NCBI GenBank assembly: GCA_018402525.1
Contig: JAGYIR010000011.1
Coordinates: 1-64,000, forward strand
Source: Crocinitomicaceae bacterium
GTDB taxonomy: Bacteria > Bacteroidota > Bacteroidia > Flavobacteriales_D > Crocinitomicaceae
Length of the DNA: 64,000 nucleotides
Direction: 5' to 3'
Below, in pieces: positions 9,067-16,024 of this stretch (its first letter is position 1; the number at the start of each line of letters is the position of its first letter). The translations under genes and the position numbers were made by a program. The notes under the pieces were generated by a model. The model was not told the origin of the DNA. It saw nothing but the letters and a program-made list of their open reading frames with translations, and did not search any database.

Positions 9067-9486
9067 TTATTTAAACAGTTCAACAAACGAATTCTCTACA
9101 TCAATATGAACGGCGCTCGGAAATTCAGCGTGAAGAACTAATATATTCTCATGGTGCTGCTCCAGTTTTTCTAGACGATCTCTACGTAGCAAAATTATAG
9201 TCGAACGACCGTGGTGGTCTAGTTTATCGACCAACGTTTCGTTGTTGAAATCGCATTGCCAGTGTGTTTCACCCATCGGTTCTTCGTAGGAAACTTCAAT
9301 GGTAGGAACTGCTACAAAGTCGTGCGTTCCAATTCCTCCAAGCTCAAATGCGATGCGCATGAATCCACCTGTGAGACTTAAATCGTCTCTTGAGATACCC
9401 AACTCTTTAAATGATATTTTACCTATGGTTGGCGAATTAAATTTAACCAACACTTCACCTACGTTTATTTCAATTGATTGTCCCAT
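9067..9486 (-). CDS. Hypothetical protein, 139 residues
   Basis: The frame opens further upstream, but the extension is a membrane-like run over AT-rich intergenic DNA. I take the ATG at 9486 (MGQSIEINVGEVLVKFN), preceded by a purine/A-rich stretch. The protein looks globular and cytoplasmic, with alternating strands, a GGFMRIAFELGGIGTHDFVA segment and several His pairs (LDHHGRS, QHHENI). I recognise no family. It ends in a hairpin terminator, and the DNA upstream holds one of the inverted-terminus elements. Confidence 0.6.
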   Translation of the reverse strand: MGQSIEINVGEVLVKFNSPTIGKISFKELGISRDDLSLTGGFMRIAFELGGIGTHDFVAVPTIEVSYEEPMGETHWQCDFNNETLVDKLDHHGRSTIILLRRDRLEKLEQHHENILVLHAEFPSAVHIDVENSFVELFK

Positions 9487-9582
9487 TTTGTTTTTGTTCA
9501 AATTTACGAGTTGAACAGTACTTAGAACATGATGGAAGTCATGAATAAACAGGATTATTATAATGAAAGTTAGCAATATCTA

Positions 9583-9701
9583 CATTTCGAAATATTACGA
9601 TACTAAGTTACTTAGCTTATAATTTGTAGGTCAATTCAAATACTCAACTAAATAATGACGATTAATTTTCTCATGTTGCAATATCGCAATATTTCGAAAT
9701 T
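9583..9701. repeat. Intergenic element with inverted termini, copy 1
   Basis: The left terminus (9583-9602) reads TTTCGAAATATTACGATA and the right terminus (9681-9701) is its near inverse, ATATCGCAATATTTCGAAAT, about 78 bases apart. The same pair, with the same orientation and almost the same spacing, recurs at 15345-15469 and 20334-20453. The inner sequence is AT-rich and shows no reading frame. In this copy the right terminus sits in the loop of a perfect 18 bp stem. Confidence 0.75.
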
Positions 9702-9717
9702 GCAACATGAGAAAATT
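9664..9717. repeat. Perfect 18 bp stem-loop around the repeat terminus
   Basis: AATTTTCTCATGTTGCAA at 9664-9681 is exactly repeated in inverse at 9700-9717, enclosing an 18-base loop that is the core of the repeat terminus. No T run follows, so it does not look like a simple terminator. The gap 9487-9898 holds this stem, element copy 1 and one solo terminus, and no gene that I can see. Confidence 0.8.
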
Positions 9718-9830
9718 ACTTGTTCTTTTCATTGCAGTTTTTAACTTTTACTTATTTTTCCTCGTAATCCGCTCGAAACTGTTCAAATTCTAATGAAATT
9801 ACATTAGAGTCGCTTAATATTGTTAGGTTG

Positions 9831-9853
9831 TAATATCACAATATTTCGAAATT
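9831..9853. repeat. Solo copy of the element terminus
   Basis: TAATATCACAATATTTCGAA followed by ATT, one base different from the core of the right termini. No inverse partner lies within the following 100 bases. It is 46 bases downstream of the aldolase gene's stop codon. Confidence 0.65.
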
Positions 9854-9898
9854 TCTAAATGTGAACTCTACCGTTAATTTCGATACAGCGTTTAACTT

Positions 9899-10555
9899 CT
9901 ATCCATTCCCCTTGGCATAGTCCGCCAGGAATTGCTCTAATCCAGATGTGGTCAGGGGGTGATTCGCCAACGCCTTAATCGCTTTAAGTGGCCCCGTCAT
10001 AACGTCCGATCCAATTTCTGCGCAGTGAATAATGTGCATAGGGTGGCGAACAGATGCTGCCAAAATTTGTGTATCGAATGAATAGTTGTCATATATCAAG
10101 CGAATTTGGGCGATTAGGTCCAGTCCGTTCACCGAGATATCATCTAATCTTCCTAAGAAAGGTGAGATATAAGTTGCCCCAGCCTTTGCAGCCAATAATG
10201 CTTGTCCTGCTGAAAAAACCAAGGTACAATTTGTTTTTATTCCCTTGGATGAAAAATACTTGATGGCTTTGATTCCTTCAGTAATCATCGGGACTTTCAC
10301 CACAATATTTTTATGCAAGCCCGCTAAATGTTCACCTTCACGAACGATACCTTCATAATCAGTAGAGATAACTTCTGCGCTCACCGGTCCATCTACAATG
10401 TTGCAAATTGCGACATAATGATCTAGGATATTCTGCTCACCGGTTATTCCTTCTTTGGACATCAAGGAAGGATTGGTAGTCACCCCATCGAGGATTCCCA
10501 TGTCATTTGCTTCTGTGATTTCCGCTAAGTTTGCTGTGTCGATAAAAAATTTCAT
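9899..10555 (-). CDS. fsa: Fructose-6-phosphate aldolase / transaldolase (TalC type)
   Basis: Class I aldolase of the small transaldolase family, 218 residues (family about 212-222). The start MKFFIDTANLAEI and TTNPSLM near residue 27 are diagnostic, and the Schiff-base Lys87 lies in NIVVKVPM. The C-terminal GPLKAIKALANHPLTTSGLEQF is also typical. It acts in the cytoplasm, either as a transaldolase in the pentose phosphate pathway or as a fructose-6-phosphate aldolase; the sequence class does not separate the two with certainty. It follows the thiolase gene but is separated from it by a terminator. Confidence 0.92.
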   Translation of the reverse strand: MKFFIDTANLAEITEANDMGILDGVTTNPSLMSKEGITGEQNILDHYVAICNIVDGPVSAEVISTDYEGIVREGEHLAGLHKNIVVKVPMITEGIKAIKYFSSKGIKTNCTLVFSAGQALLAAKAGATYISPFLGRLDDISVNGLDLIAQIRLIYDNYSFDTQILAASVRHPMHIIHCAEIGSDVMTGPLKAIKALANHPLTTSGLEQFLADYAKGNG

Positions 10556-10574
10556 AGTAGTATTATGATGTTAT

Positions 10575-10604
10575 AAAAAATCCCTTCCATTTCTGAAAGG
10601 GATT
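10575..10604 (-). terminator. Intrinsic terminator of the thiolase gene
   Basis: On the minus strand AATCCCTT pairs with AAGGGATT around a 10-base loop, followed by six T. It lies 10 bases beyond the thiolase stop codon and upstream of the aldolase gene. Confidence 0.8.
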
Positions 10605-10613
10605 GTAAATAGA

Positions 10614-11792
10614 TTAAATATTTTCGATGACCATTGCCGAAGCACCTCCGCCACCGTTGCAGATTCCCGCTGCACCGTACTTTCCATTATTTTGTTTCAA
10701 AACGTTGATTAATGTCACAATGATACGAGAACCACTATTTCCAAGCGGATGTCCCAATGAAACTGCTCCACCGTTGACATCTACTTTTGCAGGATCTAGT
10801 CCAAGTTTTTGAATGTTAACCAAGCCAACAACAGAGAAGGCTTGATTCAATTCCCAATAGTCGATATCAGCAATAGAGAGATTCGCTTTTTTCAATGCAA
10901 CAGGAACAGCTTTCGATGGTGCAGTAGTAAACCATTCTGGTTCATGCGCCGCATCACCATATCCAATAATTTTGGCTATAGGTTTTACTCCAAGTTCTTC
11001 CACTTTTTCTTTGCTCATCAAAATTAAAGCAGATGCACCATCATTCAATGTTGAAGCATTTGCTGCAGTCACCGTTCCTTCTTTGGTAAAAACTGCTCTT
11101 AGCTCTGGAATTTTATCCAATTTAACATTCGCGTATTCTTCATCTTTATCTACAATGATAGCATCACCTCTACGTTGAGGAACTTCTACTGGAACGATTT
11201 CATCCGCAAATTTATTTGCTTCCCATGCTGCTGCTGAACGCTTGTAGGATTCAATCGCAAAATTATCCTGATCTTCTCTAGAAATATTGTATTCAGTTGC
11301 GCACTTATCTGCACAAACCCCCATGTGAACTTGATTGTAAACGTCTGTCAATCCATCCATGACCATTCCATCTGTCATTTTTACATCACCTAATTTTGTC
11401 GCTACACGTGCATTAAAATAGTGAGGAACTAAACTCATATTCTCCATACCACCTGCTATAACCACATCATTGTCTCCACATAAAATGGATTGAGCGGCAA
11501 GACTTAACGCTTTCATACCTGAAGCACATACTTTATTAATAGTCGTACAAGGTACATCATTGGTAATTCCTGCAAAAATTGCTGCTTGACGCGCTGGAGC
11601 TTGACCTAAGTTCGCTTGTAACACATTTCCCATAAATACTTCGTCCACACTGCCAGGGTCAATTCCGGCCTTATCCAATGCGCCTTTTATTGCTGCAGCA
11701 CCTAATTTTGTTGCTGAAACTGTTGAAAGTGATCCACCAAAGCTACCAATTGGGGTGCGAACAGCTGATACAATATATACTTCTTTATTCAT
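10614..11792 (-). CDS. Acetyl-CoA C-acyltransferase (thiolase)
   Basis: Thiolase of 392 residues, joining or splitting acetyl-CoA units in fatty acid or acetoacetyl-CoA metabolism. Acylated Cys89 lies in INKVCASGMKAL, the general-base His in GHPLGNSGSR, and the second Cys in ICNGGGGASAMVIE. I use the ATG at 11792 (MNKEVYIVSAVRTPIG), the normal family N-terminus; the open frame upstream adds 35 residues of unlike sequence. Length and motifs fit acetyl-CoA acetyltransferase, but substrate chain length cannot be read here. Monocistronic, with its own terminator. Confidence 0.95.
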   Translation of the reverse strand: MNKEVYIVSAVRTPIGSFGGSLSTVSATKLGAAAIKGALDKAGIDPGSVDEVFMGNVLQANLGQAPARQAAIFAGITNDVPCTTINKVCASGMKALSLAAQSILCGDNDVVIAGGMENMSLVPHYFNARVATKLGDVKMTDGMVMDGLTDVYNQVHMGVCADKCATEYNISREDQDNFAIESYKRSAAAWEANKFADEIVPVEVPQRRGDAIIVDKDEEYANVKLDKIPELRAVFTKEGTVTAANASTLNDGASALILMSKEKVEELGVKPIAKIIGYGDAAHEPEWFTTAPSKAVPVALKKANLSIADIDYWELNQAFSVVGLVNIQKLGLDPAKVDVNGGAVSLGHPLGNSGSRIIVTLINVLKQNNGKYGAAGICNGGGGASAMVIENI

Positions 11793-11911
11793 GATTGTTA
11801 TTCTAAAATTTGATTTCGACGAAATTACTAAAAACAAGAGACAATCCCTTGAGGATGTTGTGGAAAGTGAATGATTATTTGTATAATAATGAATCACAGC
11901 ACAATAATTAC

Positions 11912-11940
11912 TTTGATATTATAAAGGTTCGTTAATTTTG
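11912..11940 (+). promoter_or_regulatory. Bacteroidota-type promoter of the DUF3078 gene
   Basis: TTTG at 11912-11915, 17 bases, then TAATTTTG at 11933-11940, matching the -33 TTTG / -7 TAnnTTTG pattern known for Bacteroidota. The start codon follows 15 bases later at 11955. Confidence 0.6.
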
Positions 11941-11954
11941 CGCAAAAAAAAAAA

Positions 11955-12893
11955 ATGAGTAAATTTTCTTTCTTTCTTTTCGCAGTGTGCATCGCACATG
12001 TTGCGCTCTCACAAGAAAACGATACCATTCCACCAAATTGGAAATTAAAAGCGACTTATGGGGTGAATGGAACCCAAAGCTCTTTTGTAAATTGGAATGC
12101 CGGTGGACGAAACAATATTGCTTTATTGGGATATATAGAGGCTTCTTCTAAATATTCGAAAGGTAGAATTGATTGGAACAATGATTTAGGTTTAGCTTTA
12201 GGTGGACTTCAGTACATTGGAAAGGGGAATTCTGAGGATATTCAAAAAACGGATGATCGTATTGATTTTGCCTCTAAAATTGGATATAAAATGAAGGAAC
12301 ATTGGTTTCTTGCCGTAATCGGAGGATTTAAATCACAGTTTATGGATGGATTCGCCTTCCCAAATGATTCTGTAAGGGTTTCTAAATTTATGGCACCTGG
12401 ATATGTGAGCCTCTCGCTCGGTATAAATTATGTTCCAAATAATCATTTTTCAGTATTTATATCTCCACTCTCATCTAAGTTAACTTTTGTTCAGGACACA
12501 AAACTTGCTGATGCGGGTGCTTTTGGAGTTGAACCAGCAGTTATAGATCAAACAACTGGTGATGTTATTTCAAATGGTAAAAAATTCAGAAGTGAGTTTG
12601 GAGCATTCATCAAAGTGAAATATGATCAGACTTTAGCGAAGAATATAGAGATGAAATCGAAATTGGAGCTATTTTCGAATTATATGAACAACCCAGAAAA
12701 TATTGATATCAATGCTGAGATTATAATGAATTTTAAGGTAAATAATTGGTTTTCAGCTTCGGTGAATTGGTTATTGATTTATGATGATGATATTCTTATC
12801 ACCGATAACAATGGAAATAGAGGTCCCAGAACACAATTTAAATCAGTAATAGGTCTTGGAGTTTCTTATACCATGCGAAATTTTAAGGAGTAG
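11955..12893 (+). CDS. DUF3078 protein, probable outer-membrane beta barrel
   Basis: A 312-residue exported protein. Signal peptide through residue ~19 (HVALSQ). The mature part carries the DUF3078 signature: PPNWKLKATYGVNGTQSSF, NWNAGGRNNIALLG and APGYVSLSLGINYVPN. The alternating hydrophobic strands and acidic turns (LLIYDDDILITDNNGN) point to an outer-membrane barrel. Its function is not known in any member I can recall. It has its own promoter and terminator, so it is a single-gene unit. Confidence 0.88.
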   Translation: MSKFSFFLFAVCIAHVALSQENDTIPPNWKLKATYGVNGTQSSFVNWNAGGRNNIALLGYIEASSKYSKGRIDWNNDLGLALGGLQYIGKGNSEDIQKTDDRIDFASKIGYKMKEHWFLAVIGGFKSQFMDGFAFPNDSVRVSKFMAPGYVSLSLGINYVPNNHFSVFISPLSSKLTFVQDTKLADAGAFGVEPAVIDQTTGDVISNGKKFRSEFGAFIKVKYDQTLAKNIEMKSKLELFSNYMNNPENIDINAEIIMNFKVNNWFSASVNWLLIYDDDILITDNNGNRGPRTQFKSVIGLGVSYTMRNFKE

Positions 12894-12911
12894 ATTAAAG
12901 TTTTAAAAAGT

Positions 12912-12940
12912 AAAAAGGATGTATAGCACATCCTTTTTTT
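12912..12940 (+). terminator. Intrinsic terminator of the DUF3078 gene
   Basis: AAAAAGGATGT pairs with ACATCCTTTTT around a 5-base loop, continuing into T, 18 bases after the stop codon. Confidence 0.9.
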
Positions 12941-12981
12941 ATGCCGATTTGTTGACATTCTTTATTACTTTCGTGAAGTAA

Positions 12982-15051
12982 ATGCATCTATTCTCATATA
13001 TATCAATTTGGTGGTTAATCCCGTTAGTCGTTGTTTCAATTCTTGTGACGGTTCTTTATTATAAGAAGCAGTATCAACTTACGGACATAACTGCGGCTAA
13101 GAAGCTTATTTTAATTGTTTTACGAGCATTTTCAATTATTCTACTGGTGATCTTGCTCTTCGATATAATGATTGAGCGAAAGGAGTATAAAACAGAAAAT
13201 CCTGTTTTTATCGCATTGATTGATAATTCCACTTCGATGCTGAATTATGAAGACAGTGCCAACGTAAAAGCTGACATTGAGGAGTTGATAGGGTCATTGA
13301 AAAAACAATACCAAGATCGTTTTGATTTTAAAACGTTTTTTGTGGGAACAGACTTCACGAGTGATTCGCTCAATTTTTCCGCAGATGAATCGAATTTAGA
13401 TAAAGGTTTTGAATCCATTTATAGTCAGTATTACAGCCGTAACATTGGTGGAATCTGTTTTATAAGTGATGGTAATTTCACGACTGGAAAGAATCCCATA
13501 TACAGTGCTCGAAAAATTAGCTTTACGCCTGTTTTCTCAATTGGGATTGGTGACACGGTGGTCAAGAAGGACCAATTTATCCGTTCGGTTTCTGCCAATC
13601 AAATTGCCTTTTTTAAAAATAGTTTTCCAATCGAAGTAGCGATTGAAGCCACCCGAATGGGAAAGGGAGAGAGCAGGCTAACCTTGTTTAAGGGAACTAA
13701 GGAAATCGCATCACAACAAGTTAATTATACCGATGGAAGAAGTGATTTTGCGCAAGTCACTTTTATGGTTGACGCAGATGAAATTGGCTTTGTTGAATAC
13801 AGCGTTAGAATAGAACATAAGTCAAACGAAGTTAACTACGAGAATAATACGAAGCGTTTTTACATCGAAGTTGTTGATTCACGTTTGAAAATTTTGATAT
13901 TGTCACAGGCTCCTCATCCAGACGTGGCAGCACTAAAAAGTGTTTTTGATCAGGACGAAAATAGTGAGGTGGATGTTAAAATTGTAAGTGATTGGGATGG
14001 CAACTTAAGTGACTACGCTCTTTTAGTATGGCATCAGCCAAATGAAAATAATAAAATCATCACCCAGATTAATAATACAAAAACACCTGTTCTGTACTTG
14101 CTTACAAGTGAGATCAATAGTGGTGTAGTGAACACTCTGAATTTAGGATTGAAACTATCAACTAGAAGAGGAGTCGATGAAGTCCAATCTTATCCGTCTA
14201 CCGGTTTTCAATTGTTTGAAATTTCGGATGAATTAACAGTTAGTCTTGGACAGTGGCCTCCACTGAAAGTGCCATTTGGTAAGATAGAGAATTCGCAAGG
14301 AAGTGCATTGTTAAAGCAACGAATCGGTGGTGTAAAGAAGGAGGATCCTATTCTTTATTTTGGTGGTGATATGAGTAAAAAGTTTGGTGTATTCATAGGT
14401 GAGGGATTATGGCGATGGAAACTCACAGATTACATAAAAACGAGCAAAACAGTAAGTTTTAATGAATTGATTCAGAAAACATCTCAATACTTAACGGTGA
14501 AGAAGAATACCGACCCTTTACGCATTATTCTGCCGAAGCGTTTCAATAAAAAGGACGATATTATTATAAATGCAGAGTATTATAATGCATCCTTGGAGCG
14601 AATTACTTCACCAAAAATTACGTTCGACCTTCGTAACGATGAAAACGATGTCATTCCATACGAGTTTGCCAAGAATACGTCAGATTATTTCCTTAATTTG
14701 GGTAAACTTAAGCCAGGGAAATACAATTGGACTTCAGCATCAAATTTTGAGTCTAAGAAAACAATTAAGCAAGGTGTTTTTGTAGTGGAGGATGTATCAA
14801 TCGAATCGCTATATTCACATGCAAATCACAGTCTTTTACGCCAGTTGGCAACGGAAACGAACGGCGGTTTTTATACAATGGGTAATCCAAATAGGCTTTT
14901 TGATGATATTGACAAGCGAATGGACATTGTATCGATTCAATACGAAGAGTCAAACTTCAATGATTTAATCGATTGGAAGTGGATTTTTGTTCTAGCTTTT
15001 TTACTTCTGACCACAGAATGGTTCCTGAGACGTTATTGGGGTAGTTATTAA
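12982..15051 (+). CDS. VWA-domain membrane protein
   Basis: A 689-residue inner-membrane protein. Two N-terminal membrane helices (residues ~7-27 and ~41-61) are followed by a von Willebrand A domain with an intact metal site, DNSTS at residues 81-85. A large middle region of Ig-like and flavodoxin-like character follows, then a C-terminal helix (WIFVLAFLLLTTEWFLRRYW). The bulk should therefore lie outside the cytoplasm, anchored at both ends. The layout resembles BatA-like and glutamine-amidotransferase-like membrane proteins of Bacteroidota. Role unknown. Confidence 0.85.
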   Translation: MHLFSYISIWWLIPLVVVSILVTVLYYKKQYQLTDITAAKKLILIVLRAFSIILLVILLFDIMIERKEYKTENPVFIALIDNSTSMLNYEDSANVKADIEELIGSLKKQYQDRFDFKTFFVGTDFTSDSLNFSADESNLDKGFESIYSQYYSRNIGGICFISDGNFTTGKNPIYSARKISFTPVFSIGIGDTVVKKDQFIRSVSANQIAFFKNSFPIEVAIEATRMGKGESRLTLFKGTKEIASQQVNYTDGRSDFAQVTFMVDADEIGFVEYSVRIEHKSNEVNYENNTKRFYIEVVDSRLKILILSQAPHPDVAALKSVFDQDENSEVDVKIVSDWDGNLSDYALLVWHQPNENNKIITQINNTKTPVLYLLTSEINSGVVNTLNLGLKLSTRRGVDEVQSYPSTGFQLFEISDELTVSLGQWPPLKVPFGKIENSQGSALLKQRIGGVKKEDPILYFGGDMSKKFGVFIGEGLWRWKLTDYIKTSKTVSFNELIQKTSQYLTVKKNTDPLRIILPKRFNKKDDIIINAEYYNASLERITSPKITFDLRNDENDVIPYEFAKNTSDYFLNLGKLKPGKYNWTSASNFESKKTIKQGVFVVEDVSIESLYSHANHSLLRQLATETNGGFYTMGNPNRLFDDIDKRMDIVSIQYEESNFNDLIDWKWIFVLAFLLLTTEWFLRRYWGSY

Positions 15052-15064
15052 TTTTGTATTATCA

Positions 15065-15083
15065 ACACAATATTTCGAATTTC
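15065..15083. repeat. Degenerate solo copy of the element terminus
   Basis: CACAATATTTCGAATTTC matches the half CGCAATATTTCGAAATTT of the element terminus with small differences. It lies 14 bases after the VWA gene, about 280 bases before complete copy 2. Confidence 0.4.
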
Positions 15084-15128
15084 AAGGCGTTAGTTATAAT
15101 ACCAAAAGCAATTAACAAAATTTCGCCT

Positions 15129-15281
15129 ATGTTAAAAAGTTACACTAAAATTGCTCCTTGCGAAGAGTCTAAATACGCACCGAATGCAGCAACATTATTG
15201 ACTATCTTAAATTATAGCAAGTCATTAGAAGTTAAATCTTCCAAAAGGACAAAGAGTAAGTTGCTATTAAACTTAAATTGA
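15129..15281 (+). CDS. Small basic protein, 50 residues
   Basis: From the ATG at 15129 the frame gives a 50-residue Lys/Ser-rich protein: MLKSYTKIAPCEESKYAP, then a helix around TLLTILNYSKSLEVK and a C-terminal LLNLN. The frame is open further upstream, but that part crosses the degenerate repeat and looks non-coding. A strong terminator begins four bases after the stop, as expected for a real transcription unit. I recall similar short proteins in other Bacteroidota, but this is from memory. No function can be proposed. Confidence 0.65.
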   Translation: MLKSYTKIAPCEESKYAPNAATLLTILNYSKSLEVKSSKRTKSKLLLNLN

Positions 15282-15284
15282 TTG

Positions 15285-15313
15285 AAAACGCCAGCTTTGT
15301 TGGCGTTTTTTTT
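15285..15313 (+). terminator. Intrinsic terminator of the small-protein gene
   Basis: AACGCCA pairs with TGGCGTT around GCTTTGT, followed by eight T in all. Confidence 0.92.
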
Positions 15314-15344
15314 AGTTATTGAAGTTTTAAATTTGGTAGAATCT

Positions 15345-15469
15345 AAATTTCGAAATATTGCGATATTTAGTTAAGTGAATATGAGTTTCATGATAAGATA
15401 GATAGAAGGGTAGAGCTAATCAATGTGAAAAATTAGTTATAAATTCAAATATCGCAATATTTCGAAATT
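15345..15469. repeat. Intergenic element with inverted termini, copy 2
   Basis: The left terminus 15345-15368 contains TTTCGAAATATTGCGATATT and the right terminus 15447-15469 is its exact inverse over more than 20 bases, with 78 bases between. It lies upstream of the ArsR-type regulator gene. The gap 15282-15589 holds the terminator above, this element and no gene that I can see. Confidence 0.85.
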
Positions 15470-15589
15470 GCGATGCTTCACTATTTTTCAAAATCTCATC
15501 AATTTTCCGATAGATTTATTTGGTCGTATATCAACTTTTTCACTAACTTGATAAGACAAATACATATTAACCACCAAATTTAACTAACT

Positions 15590-15976
15590 ATGGGCGCTTC
15601 AAAAATGGAGTTTTACACTGAACACCAGATTCAAATGGCAAACATGTTCAAAGCTTTGGGACACCCGGCGCGAATAGCAATTGTAGAGGAATTAACAGTA
15701 AATGACGATTTCAATTGTAGTGATTTAAGCGCGGTAATTCCACTAGCCCAATCGACTATTTCGTATCACTTAAAGGAACTTTTTGATAATGGGTTTCTTG
15801 GATATTTAGTACAAGGTAGCAACTGCCATTATCGACCAATGGCTGATTCTTTTATAGAAATTAGTAACTACCTTTTGGCGATATATTCGCTAATTGACAG
15901 ACCCGATTACCCAATAAAAGACTTTTATACCAAGCCAAGAATAATTCACAAATCCCACTTCTTCTTCAAGGTGTAG
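15590..15976 (+). CDS. ArsR/SmtB-type winged-helix regulator
   Basis: A 128-residue DNA-binding protein. MANMFKALGHPARIAIVEEL is the classic ArsR start, the recognition helix is around PLAQSTISYHLKELFDNGFL (residues ~45-65), and the wing follows (GYLVQGSNCHYRPM). The usual metal-binding CxC motif is absent; Cys residues are single (NCSDL, SNCHY), so the signal is not obvious. The C-terminus is extended by ~30 basic residues. It stands alone 120 bases after element copy 2. Target genes are unknown. Confidence 0.88.
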   Translation: MGASKMEFYTEHQIQMANMFKALGHPARIAIVEELTVNDDFNCSDLSAVIPLAQSTISYHLKELFDNGFLGYLVQGSNCHYRPMADSFIEISNYLLAIYSLIDRPDYPIKDFYTKPRIIHKSHFFFKV

Positions 15977-16024
15977 AATAAATCTATCTTGTAGTTTAAC
16001 AATTTTTGTGAATACAATTCTTAA

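Noticed and set aside
11793-11897. N-terminal extension of the thiolase
   Set aside because: The added 35 residues do not fit thiolases; the family start MNKEVYIVSAVRTP is at the ATG 11792.
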